From: Reyranella humidisoli
GTDB taxonomy: Bacteria > Pseudomonadota > Alphaproteobacteria > Reyranellales > Reyranellaceae
NCBI RefSeq assembly: GCF_019039055.1
Contig: NZ_JAHOPB010000001.1
Location: forward strand, 2,232,001-2,296,000
DNA: 64,000 nt
Reading direction: 5' to 3'
In this document: piece by piece, positions 56,889 through 64,000 of the stretch
Layout: each line of letters opens with the position of its first letter
Position numbering within the stretch: the first letter of the stretch is position 1
Notes under the pieces: generated by a model
Database searches by the model: none
The model's input: only the letters and a program-made list of their open reading frames with translations
Told to the model about the DNA's origin: nothing
Made by a program: the position numbers and the translations under genes

Positions 56889-56909
56889 AATTGTTATAGT
56901 ATAACATTT
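56889..56909. promoter_or_regulatory. Zur-like operator in the divergent TonB receptor / membrane protein region
   Basis: TGTTATA-G-TATAACA (56892-56906) is a perfect 7-1-7 palindrome extended by AA/TT, close to the Zur box AAATGTTATANTATAACATTT known from proteobacteria. A further AATGTTATA half-site is at 56875-56883, making a 13-bp inverted repeat AATGTTATACTAT...ATAGTATAACATT (56875-56887 and 56896-56908). The site covers the likely promoter of the receptor and is 24 bases from the divergent gene. Confidence 0.6.
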
Positions 56910-56932
56910 TAAGACGTCAATCGATAGGGCTC

Positions 56933-58573
56933 ATGCGGGCGCCGGTGTATTCAGGGGGCATGAGTCCCGAAGTCCGGAGCGGCGGGCCAATCGCGTCGCC
57001 AAAGTCCATCGTCATTGCCTGCTGCGCCCTGATCGTGGCGATCGTGCTGGCCTATACGCTGATCAATGCCATCGTCCGGCCGGTCATCTGGTCCGACAGC
57101 GGCTGGGGGCTGCTGGGGTGGGACCTCCGCCACGGCCTGCCCTGGAACCACTGGGCCTCTCCCGATCCGCAGGACATCACGAAGGACATCTCGACCTTCA
57201 TGTCGATCTGGTCGCCGGGACAGCATGTCGTACCGGGTGTCCTGGAGGAACTGGGCCTGAGCCTGGGCCACGCGGTGATCGCGACGGTCGCCGTCTTTTC
57301 GGTAATCGGCCTGCTGGGCTGGTGGACGCTCTATCGCGCCTTCGGCTTTCCGCCGCATGTCATCGCGATCTCGCTCGTGCTGATCGTCTGCAGCCGCGGC
57401 TTCGCCTTTCCGTTCGTGATCTTCATCGGCGGCGAGATCCTGCTGTTCGGAATCGCGCCGTGGTTCCTGCTGCTCGTGTGGCGGCTGCGGGACCTGCGCT
57501 GGTTCGCCGTGCCGCCGCTGGTGCTCGGCACGGCCGTCATGTTCTTCGCCAAGCTGTCAGCCGTCGTCCTGGCCTGTGCCGCCATCTCGGCAGCGGTGCT
57601 CTCGGGACCGCACCCGTGGCGGGACAAGGTCGATACGGTGCGTCGCGGGCTGGTGGCCGGCATCGCCATCGCGATCGTGGGCGTCGTCCTCTATTACGCC
57701 TGGTACTCCCGCGGCTGGACGGCGGCTTCGACGGTGGCGTCGATCCAGTGGTCGGTGTTCGTCACCCACGCGATCTTCATCCTGAGCTGCGTCTGGGGCG
57801 CCGCGCTCTCGTTCGGCGAGATGTGGAACTTCATCCTGCTCCATCCCAGCCGTGCGATCTTCGGTTCGCAACTGGCGGTGGGCTACATCCTCGCGCTGCC
57901 GGCCGCGGTCACGCTTGTCGTCATGTGGCGGCAACTGCGCCGGAGCCATGCCGATTACCTGGTGTTCGTGGGCCTGACGACGCTGGCCTACGCCGCCGTC
58001 TTCCTGCTCCTGTGGGCGCGGGGCGCCACGATCGGCCAGGAGGAGCGCTATTTCCGTCCGGTCTCGCTGCTGCTGCTGGTCGGCGCGGTGCAGGCATTCC
58101 TGATCGTGCCGAGCCGGCTGCTGCGGGCGGCGGGCGTCATGATGGCGCTGGTCGGCGTGCTCTATGGGCTGGCGGCCCACGCCAAGCATGTCGTCGTCAA
58201 TCTCGGCCATCCGCTGGGCGTGCGCGACTTCCGGCACTCCACTGCCAACGACGCGGTCGTGAAGTTCCTCCGCACGATCGACGTGCCGGCGCCCGACCGC
58301 GGCTCCACCCTGATCTTCGTGCCGTCGCCCGAGATCGGCCTCGAGGTGCGCAACGTCCGGGTCATGGCCAACCACGCCGACTTCTGGTCGATCGAGGACA
58401 TGCGGAACCTCAAGTTCCGCGGCCGCGTGCCGCGCCTCTACATCATCGTGCAGCAGAGGCTCGTGGGCGAGGGCAAGGCAAAGGCGATGATGGAACAGTT
58501 CGTCGACTACAAGCCTTCCGAATGGAAGGAGACGCCGCTCGACGGGTTCGTCTGCTTCTACGTCGTCGAGTGA
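56933..58573 (+). CDS. Multi-spanning membrane protein, GT-C-like
   Basis: 546 residues, about 11 helices, with VIWSDSGWGLLGWDLRHGLP as a lumenal/periplasmic loop after helix 1, a position where GT-C glycosyltransferases have catalytic acidic residues. C-terminal 130 residues are soluble. No family assigned with confidence. ATG 56933 or 56960 possible. Divergent from the TonB receptor with the Zur-like site between. Confidence 0.65.
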   Translation: MRAPVYSGGMSPEVRSGGPIASPKSIVIACCALIVAIVLAYTLINAIVRPVIWSDSGWGLLGWDLRHGLPWNHWASPDPQDITKDISTFMSIWSPGQHVVPGVLEELGLSLGHAVIATVAVFSVIGLLGWWTLYRAFGFPPHVIAISLVLIVCSRGFAFPFVIFIGGEILLFGIAPWFLLLVWRLRDLRWFAVPPLVLGTAVMFFAKLSAVVLACAAISAAVLSGPHPWRDKVDTVRRGLVAGIAIAIVGVVLYYAWYSRGWTAASTVASIQWSVFVTHAIFILSCVWGAALSFGEMWNFILLHPSRAIFGSQLAVGYILALPAAVTLVVMWRQLRRSHADYLVFVGLTTLAYAAVFLLLWARGATIGQEERYFRPVSLLLLVGAVQAFLIVPSRLLRAAGVMMALVGVLYGLAAHAKHVVVNLGHPLGVRDFRHSTANDAVVKFLRTIDVPAPDRGSTLIFVPSPEIGLEVRNVRVMANHADFWSIEDMRNLKFRGRVPRLYIIVQQRLVGEGKAKAMMEQFVDYKPSEWKETPLDGFVCFYVVE

Positions 58574-58588
58574 GCCCGGTGGACTGCT

Positions 58589-58951
58589 TTACTTGGGCGC
58601 ACAGGGCCAGGTCTGTTCGAGGGCTTCGCTTGCCAGCTCGATGAAGTTCTCGTGCAGGCGTGCGGGAATGGTGTTGATATAGCTCACGACACCGCGCACC
58701 AGCAGACGGCGCGTAGCGATGCCGGGCAGGCAGATATTAGGTTTCATCACCTGCAGCGTGTCGATGATGCCCGCGCAGACGCCGGCCAGAAGCAGTCGCG
58801 AGGTCGGGATGGGGTCGAGCAGGAAGGCCTCGCAGCCCAGCATGATGTAGTTGGCCGAACCCGTGTCCTGCTGCGCCCGCGCGCCGGGAGCGGCCCAGGG
58901 CGAGGCCATCGACAGGCCCACGAGAATTGCCAGAACGCGAGACATTTTCAT
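58589..58951 (-). CDS. Small exported protein (Rap1a/Tai immunity-like)
   Basis: 120 residues, signal peptide (MKMSRVLAILVGLSMASPWA). CEAFLLDP, LAGVCAGIIDTL, NICLPGIATRRLLVRGVVSY and LEQTWPC give the paired cysteines and layout of the Rap1a/Tai family, some members of which are type VI effector immunity proteins. No T6SS gene nearby. ATG 58951, second ATG at 58945. Confidence 0.65.
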   Translation of the reverse strand: MKMSRVLAILVGLSMASPWAAPGARAQQDTGSANYIMLGCEAFLLDPIPTSRLLLAGVCAGIIDTLQVMKPNICLPGIATRRLLVRGVVSYINTIPARLHENFIELASEALEQTWPCAPK

Positions 58952-59082
58952 GCGCCAATCTCTTCGCCAACACCGGACGTGAGGAATGATAGCGCGCCCT
59001 GTGGGCACGAAACAGGTTTTGGCCAGCATCGATCGGGCCGTGATAGGCTGCCGGCCTGTACGAGGGGCTTCGGAGTTGTGGA

Positions 59083-59466
59083 ATGCCGCTGCGTTGGGAA
59101 ATCCTGCATGAGCAAAAACTCATCCATGTCGTCGCAGAAGGGGAGGTGACCCTGAAGGAGATGGAGGAGCATTTCGATGCCCTCGTCGTGGCCAACGCAC
59201 TGGCCTATTCGAAGCTGTTCGATGCGACGGCGCTGAAGCCGGTCTATGACGACAACGACGTGATGGCGATGGGCGCGCGGCTCAGCGCCTATACGTCCCA
59301 TTTCCCGAGCGGTCCCCTGGCCGTCGTGGCCATCAGCGACGCCGTGCAGCTGGCCTTCCGGCGCTTCGTCAACCTCTCGCCGTCCAAGCGGCCGGCCCGG
59401 CTCTTCAAGACGGAGGCCAAGGCCCGCGCCTGGCTGAAGGAACAGGCGCTCAGCGTTTCGGATTGA
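59083..59466 (+). CDS. SpoIIAA/STAS-like small protein
   Basis: 127 residues. LIHVVAEGEVTLKEMEEHFD, YSKLFDATALKPVYDDNDVM and RPARLFKTEAKARAWLK resemble SpoIIAA-like (STAS) proteins. Function unknown. Overlaps the convergent ClpP-like gene by 17 nt. Confidence 0.62.
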   Translation: MPLRWEILHEQKLIHVVAEGEVTLKEMEEHFDALVVANALAYSKLFDATALKPVYDDNDVMAMGARLSAYTSHFPSGPLAVVAISDAVQLAFRRFVNLSPSKRPARLFKTEAKARAWLKEQALSVSD

Positions 59467-60628
59467 TGACCTGCTGACCGTCGTACCGGAAGAGAGCCGG
59501 GCACATCGGTGGCGGGAGGGCGAAGGATCGGGAAAGGCCCACTCCCCTGATGATGAGGACAAAGTCGAACTTGTTGGGATCGCCCCCCAACAGGTTCACG
59601 TGGCAGTCGGCCTGCAGTTCACCGAAAGCATACCCGCTGACGATGAAGCTTCGGCCCACCTGCTCCGGCAACGAGATCCCCGCGGCACGCAGGTCCGCAT
59701 ACACACTGTCGATCAGCCGGTCGTCCTTGGAGGCGAGGACGCCCGCGAGCTGTCCGACGAGCGGCCCCTTGACGTTCGCGCTCGCGATGTTCCGCTGGAC
59801 CTGCTCGAGCAGGTAGCGCTTGGCCTCGCGGGCCGACATCGGCTGCGCCTGGGAAGCTTCGGCGACACCGGCCCCGCCGCTTGCGTGATTGCAGACATTA
59901 ACGGCCTGCTGTTCGAGGCGGCCCAGCGGCGGTTCGGGCCCGCTCGGGCAGGCGCCGACGGTCAGGAACATTTCGTCGGTGTCGACGTAGAGCCAGGTGT
60001 CGGGCGGTCGCGCGAGCAGTTGCGCGATGAAGCCCGGGTCGACGCCGAGGTCGGCGGCATAGCGGATCAGCGCCGACGCGCCGGCCCTGCCCAGTCCGAA
60101 GCCGCGGGCTATTCCCGCCGTGGCATCGCCCTTCGTCTCGCTCTGGACCGCCGTGGCATCCAGCGTGAAATTGTGGAAGCCGACTTGACCGCCGATCTCG
60201 ATGGTGCGGCTGGGCAGCGGCGTGGGCGACTGTCGGCTGGCCGTACCGCCCAGGAACGCCATCGCACAGGCGGAGAGGCAGATGTCGCCCTTGCGCACGA
60301 GCGTGGCCACCTCGAATTCACGAAAAAGATACCCGACCTTCAGGCCTTCGAGCAGGTCGCCCCCGCTGCTGCTGAGTTCGGCGGTTGCCAGGGGTTGATT
60401 GGCGATCCTGACGGTCTTGTTCTTGAGGCCGGCCAGCATGACCCGCAGCTTGTCCCCGTCGCCCTGCTCGAAACGGCCGCTGATGCGAAGCGTATGGGCG
60501 ACAAGGGGGGCCTTAGGGGTCAGTCCGGGAATCGACCTGCTGTCGAGGGTAATGGTTAAGGCACGGGTCTCCGGCGCGAAACTCCAGCAGAGGACGCTGA
60601 TCGCAAAGGCCGACAACCATCTAAGCAT
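59450..60628 (-). CDS. Exported ClpP-like fold protein (COG3904-type)
   Basis: 392 residues with a signal (MLRWLSAFAISVLCWSFAPE). SSSGGDLLEGLKVGYLFREF followed by GDICLSACAMAFLGG is the pattern of periplasmic ClpP/crotonase-like proteins, where S-x-C-A marks the catalytic Ser region. Function unknown. Start ATG 60628 chosen as it opens the signal. The 261-bp gap upstream (60629-60889) holds no gene or clear site. Confidence 0.7.
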   Translation of the reverse strand: MLRWLSAFAISVLCWSFAPETRALTITLDSRSIPGLTPKAPLVAHTLRISGRFEQGDGDKLRVMLAGLKNKTVRIANQPLATAELSSSGGDLLEGLKVGYLFREFEVATLVRKGDICLSACAMAFLGGTASRQSPTPLPSRTIEIGGQVGFHNFTLDATAVQSETKGDATAGIARGFGLGRAGASALIRYAADLGVDPGFIAQLLARPPDTWLYVDTDEMFLTVGACPSGPEPPLGRLEQQAVNVCNHASGGAGVAEASQAQPMSAREAKRYLLEQVQRNIASANVKGPLVGQLAGVLASKDDRLIDSVYADLRAAGISLPEQVGRSFIVSGYAFGELQADCHVNLLGGDPNKFDFVLIIRGVGLSRSFALPPPMCPALFRYDGQQVINPKR

Positions 60629-60889
60629 CTCGGCCGCCGGGCGCGGCCACCGGTTCGGAGTGCGCCACGCTTGGCCCTCGTCTCGCAGCAACGCCGGGAG
60701 GAATTCCCTAGCGTCGACAAAATACGTACCATGCAAACACTTCTGAGTTCACCAGCCCATTGTAGGTCATCGGCGGCGGGTCGATGATTGCGCTGGATCA
60801 AGGGCGCGGCCGGCGCCTTGGCTCTAGTGTGGGGTGGCCAAGTACGCGGCGCGCTCAGGCGACGGTAGAGGCACCCAGTTCGGTTGGCG

Positions 60890-63055
60890 ATGACACAGCA
60901 GCAGCTTCCTCACTCCGGGACGGAACCCAAGACTGGTTCCACGCGGCAGATCTATTGGATCTCGCTCGCGGCGCTGGTCGGGTTGATGCTTGTCGCTGCC
61001 CTGCTCACGCTCGTGGAGTGGCTTGAGATGCTCCCGTCATTCGAGCGTGCGATGCAGGATCTGTTTTCGCGCGGAGCGCTGCTGGCGCTTGGCCTCGTGA
61101 TCGCCCTGATCGCCTTCGGCGTCTTCTTCCAGCGTTCGTTTCGCAAGACCGTGCGGCACGGGGCTCGCGAAGAAGCGGTCCTCAAGAGCAGAAACCGGTT
61201 GCTGGTGGGCGTGTTCGCCGCCTTTGCGCTGGGCATCGCCGGTATCGGATACCTTCTCACCAGCGATCTGCGGGCCGCCTTTCGCGACGAGCGGCTGACC
61301 CAGCAGGCCGGTATCGCCCGCCTCAAGGCGCAGCAGATCGACCAGTGGGTCGCTGAAAGAGCGATCGACCTGGGGTTTCTGGTCACGTCCATCAAGGGGT
61401 TGCCGTTCGGCCAGATCGAGGCCGGTGCGGAACTGCGCCAGTTCGTTGAACTACTCCTGTACCAGATGCTGATCGGACATCCCGAGCGGCGTGAAATCAT
61501 GCTGTTTTCGGCCGATGGGCAATTGCTGGTCGAGGTGGGCGGCGCTCCCGGTCACAAGGATCATGACCGCGTCGAAGGCCTCGTGCGTGAAGCGGCACGC
61601 GAAGGCAAGCTGATGATCGGACCGCTCCGACTCGATGCCGGCTCCCCCCCGAGCCCCAGCATGGCATTCGCGCAACCGTTCAATGCCGGCGCGCCCGCGG
61701 CTGGCCAGTCCTCGGGCCAGTTCGTCGTGGTGCTCATGGTCGACCCGAGTGTCGAGCTGTTCCGGAAAATTCAGAATTGGCCGGGCGACAGCCCGACATC
61801 GGAAGTCCTGGTCGTGCGTCGAGACGGCGATGACGCCCTCTTCCTGGTGGCACCGCGCTTCTGGGAGCGCCCAATCCCGCCCTCCGGGCTCCGCCTGCCT
61901 CTGTCGACGCCGAACCTCACTGCCGCCGCCGCGATCCGCCAGGGAGACGGCGTGCGGGAGGCTCTGGACTACCGCGGCAAGAGGGTCCTTGCTGCCTCGT
62001 ATGCCGTCAAGGGCCTGCCCTGGATCGTGATCGCCAAGTCGGACTACGACGAGGTGATGCGCCGAATCGATCTCCGATCCGAGAAGATCGCCCTCGTGTT
62101 CGGGACGACCATTCTGGTAGCGGCTTTCCTGGTGTGGTCGCTGTGGAGAAGCCAGCAGGATGAGGCGCGTGAACTGGCGGTGAGCAACCTTCGCTTCGTT
62201 CATGCCGTGCAGGACATGTTCATCGTGCTGGACGGCGACAATCGTATTCTCGAGACCAACGAAGCCGCGCAGAAAGCTGTGGGGTACAGCGCCGAGGAGC
62301 TGCGGGGGATGGATGCGCGAGACCTCAGACTGCCTGATGGTACCGCCGAGGGGGATCAGGGGGCCGCGGCACTGGTGGCGGCCGGCGGCCGGATAGAGAT
62401 CCGCGCCCTCATCCGCCGCAAGGACGGCAGCACCTTTCCCGCGGAGGTGCGGGTCAGCGCCTTCGAACTCGACGGACGGACCTATCGTCAGGCGATGGGC
62501 GTCGACATCAGCGATCGTGTGAAACTGGAGCAGGAGGTTCTGCGACTGGGGCGCGTGAAGCGTTCGCTGCAGGCGGCAACCAGCATCCTGCTGCGGGCCC
62601 GGTCCGAGTCCGATGTCTTCGATCAGATCTGCACCAGCCTCGTCGAATTCGGTGACTACCGGATGGCAGCTGTCGCCGTCGCCAACGACGATCCCGGCAA
62701 GACCTTCCACTTCCCGGCGATTGCGGGATACGACAACGGCTATCTCGCCAAGGCCCACATCACCTGGAACGACGAACCCACGGGCAACGGGCCGCTGGGC
62801 ATGGCGACCAAGACGGGAACCATCCAGATCAACCAGGATTTCGCGACCAATCCGAACGCACGACCGTGGCGCGATGAAGCGCTGCGGCACGGATATCGCT
62901 CGAGCATCGTCCTGCCGCTGCGGCGCGAGGGTACGATCGTGGCGGCCCTCGTGATCTATGCGGGGGAACCGCAGGCGTTCGATGTGGAAGAGGTCCAGCT
63001 CCTCTCCGCTCTCGCCGACGACATCTCCTTTGTCCTGTCCGGGCTGGGCGCGTAG
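60890..63055 (+). CDS. Membrane sensor with Cache-like, PAS and GAF domains but no output domain
   Basis: 721 residues. Three N-terminal hydrophobic segments (about 22-43, 61-80, 104-124), an extracytoplasmic Cache-like region (about 125-395, with FSADGQLLVEVGG), helix 400-419, PAS (about 433-548; DMFIVLDGDNRILETNEAAQ) and GAF (about 572-718; SDVFDQICTSLVEFGDYRMA). It stops after the GAF without kinase, GGDEF or methyl-accepting domain. ATG 60890 chosen over TTG 60884. The extra partner could be encoded elsewhere, or signalling may be by protein contact. Confidence 0.82.
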   Translation: MTQQQLPHSGTEPKTGSTRQIYWISLAALVGLMLVAALLTLVEWLEMLPSFERAMQDLFSRGALLALGLVIALIAFGVFFQRSFRKTVRHGAREEAVLKSRNRLLVGVFAAFALGIAGIGYLLTSDLRAAFRDERLTQQAGIARLKAQQIDQWVAERAIDLGFLVTSIKGLPFGQIEAGAELRQFVELLLYQMLIGHPERREIMLFSADGQLLVEVGGAPGHKDHDRVEGLVREAAREGKLMIGPLRLDAGSPPSPSMAFAQPFNAGAPAAGQSSGQFVVVLMVDPSVELFRKIQNWPGDSPTSEVLVVRRDGDDALFLVAPRFWERPIPPSGLRLPLSTPNLTAAAAIRQGDGVREALDYRGKRVLAASYAVKGLPWIVIAKSDYDEVMRRIDLRSEKIALVFGTTILVAAFLVWSLWRSQQDEARELAVSNLRFVHAVQDMFIVLDGDNRILETNEAAQKAVGYSAEELRGMDARDLRLPDGTAEGDQGAAALVAAGGRIEIRALIRRKDGSTFPAEVRVSAFELDGRTYRQAMGVDISDRVKLEQEVLRLGRVKRSLQAATSILLRARSESDVFDQICTSLVEFGDYRMAAVAVANDDPGKTFHFPAIAGYDNGYLAKAHITWNDEPTGNGPLGMATKTGTIQINQDFATNPNARPWRDEALRHGYRSSIVLPLRREGTIVAALVIYAGEPQAFDVEEVQLLSALADDISFVLSGLGA

Positions 63056-63119
63056 CGCGGAAGCGCTGTGTGGTCACCTTGAACTGTCCGTGATTTGCGT
63101 TGCTCCACGAGGGTTCACC

Positions 63120-63785
63120 ATGAAGAAGTCTCTCTACGGCGGTGTTCCCAACCGCAAGTCCCGGCGGGCGAGGAAGGCACTCCCTGGCTTTCTCGCATCG
63201 GTTCGGGGAATGCTGGTGGCGATGGGAATGGTTCTCGCCACGGCGTCCCATGCGGCGCCGAGCTATACCGACCACCCCCGCCATGGCGGATCGCCGCGAG
63301 TCGTTCCCGTCTGGATCGATCCAAACTTCACGCAGTCCGAGCGTGCCCACATGCTGAGCGCCATCGAGGAATGGAATGCCGCCCTGAATGGCGTGGCTCG
63401 CATCGACGTGGTGGCTTCGCCGGAGGGACGAGGCGCCAACCAGAGCTGGCTGATCAGGAAAGCGCCGGGCAAGGAGGGGGTACGCGAACTAGGAAGACGG
63501 ACCCAGAGCCTGGGAAGCGTTCAGGGCATGCCGCTGGGAGGCGGAGTGTTGCTGATCTTCCCCGATGCGAGGGCCTATCTGCAGCAGCATTCGCTCAGCC
63601 TGCGAGACGTCATGATGCGGGAGATCGGGCACCTCATGGGGCTGCGGCACCTCGAGCACGAGGAACTTCTGGCGCAGGACTACGCGCCCGGTGACCTTGG
63701 CTGTGTGAACGAGGCGACGGCCACCGCCGTGGCGGCAATCCTGAAAGTGCCCGCAGCGGCGTTGAACTGGTGCGAGCCCAATTGA
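63120..63785 (+). CDS. Matrixin-like secreted protein with a degenerate zinc site
   Basis: 221 residues with an N-terminal signal/anchor (about 27-45). RVVPVWIDPNFTQSERAHML and IEEWNAALNG are typical of matrixin-like metalloproteases, and MMREIGHLMGLRHLEHEELL would be the HExGHxxGxxH site, but the first His is replaced by Arg (R167-E168-x2-H171...H177). Activity may be lost or altered. ATG 63120 follows GAGGG. Nothing supportable lies in 63786-64000. Confidence 0.72.
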   Translation: MKKSLYGGVPNRKSRRARKALPGFLASVRGMLVAMGMVLATASHAAPSYTDHPRHGGSPRVVPVWIDPNFTQSERAHMLSAIEEWNAALNGVARIDVVASPEGRGANQSWLIRKAPGKEGVRELGRRTQSLGSVQGMPLGGGVLLIFPDARAYLQQHSLSLRDVMMREIGHLMGLRHLEHEELLAQDYAPGDLGCVNEATATAVAAILKVPAAALNWCEPN

Positions 63786-64000
63786 AGGCACGCAGCGGTC
63801 GCATCGTCGGCCGAGGTTCGAGGTGAAACCCAATGCGGGTATCGAGTCTTCGCTGCCCTGATCGTTGCCGCAAGGCCACGATACGCCGCTGAGAGCCAGG
63901 CTCCGCAGCGGGGCCATTCGATCATGCGGAGGAAGTTGAATTCCTCGCCGGCCTCGCCGACGACAACTCCTGCTCTCGCAGGAACGTCTGTCGGACGAGG

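Noticed and set aside
63489..63917. 142-codon minus-strand frame at the window end
   Set aside because: Mostly antisense to the matrixin-like gene with no start signal or domain feature.

Overview
The window is 64 kb of GC-rich chromosomal DNA from an alphaproteobacterium, most likely a soil or freshwater heterotroph of the Rhodospirillales/Reyranella type. The lineage is inferred from gene order and content: cobS-cobT next to a J-domain gene and bolA, aroK-aroB followed by xerD and accA, a Bug-family binding protein, type III CoA-transferase, class III cyclase with a DUF5939-type zinc ribbon, intracellular PHB depolymerase, and many palindromic repeats containing the CATCCTTCGAGACG core. Genes are dense; no gap without a gene exceeds 300 bases. 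There is no rRNA operon, CRISPR array, transposase or prophage.

Layout. 1-4 kb: end of a PLP enzyme, exported MsrA, a DUF4345 membrane protein, an AsmA protein. 4-7.3 kb: cold-shock protein divergent from a fatty acid desaturase, then a CoA-transferase and a DUF1348 protein. 7.5-13.1 kb: TPR/beta-barrel plus FecR pair, RidA, hemolysin-III protein, two overlapping convergent envelope genes and a Tim44-like protein. 13.2-17.9 kb: small-molecule enzymes and a lipoprotein, separated by repeats. 17.9-20.6 kb: an AT-rich micro-island with two unfamiliar genes carrying HEPN-type RNase motifs behind a tRNA-like element. 20.7-26.5 kb: cyclase, esterase, lipoprotein, GST, PHB depolymerase. 26.5-39.7 kb: methylmalonyl-CoA mutase, its GTPase chaperone MeaB, Atm1-type exporter, MFS, YcgN, ribosomal protein L28, phytase-like lipoprotein, cobaltochelatase CobT/CobS, J-domain protein, BolA. 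39.7-46.8 kb: DUF2889, CorC-like, AroB, AroK, XerD, AccA, LLM oxidoreductase. 46.9-64 kb: TPR protein, two oxygenases, GNAT, MaoC-like dehydratase, MFS, epoxide hydrolase, phosphatase, a TonB receptor with a Zur-like operator, envelope proteins, a PAS/GAF sensor with no output domain, and a degenerate matrixin-like protein.

How the genes work together. The B12 theme is clear: a B12-dependent mutase, its G-protein chaperone and two cobaltochelatase subunits lie within 12 kb, consistent with propionyl-CoA use and endogenous cobalamin synthesis. Envelope upkeep (AsmA, Tim44-like, FecR/TPR barrel, several lipoproteins) and acyl-CoA/PHB carbon metabolism make up most of the rest.

The strongest candidate for something undescribed is the 17.9-20.6 kb micro-island. 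Two overlapping genes encode proteins with RNxxxH and RNxxH motifs. They start 4 nt after a 95-nt sequence that has acceptor, D and T arms of a tRNA but a 33-nt loop where the 7-nt anticodon loop should be. A second pattern is that repeat elements sit almost only where two genes converge, with one exception filling a divergent promoter region. All functional calls come from reading motifs by eye; no database search was possible.
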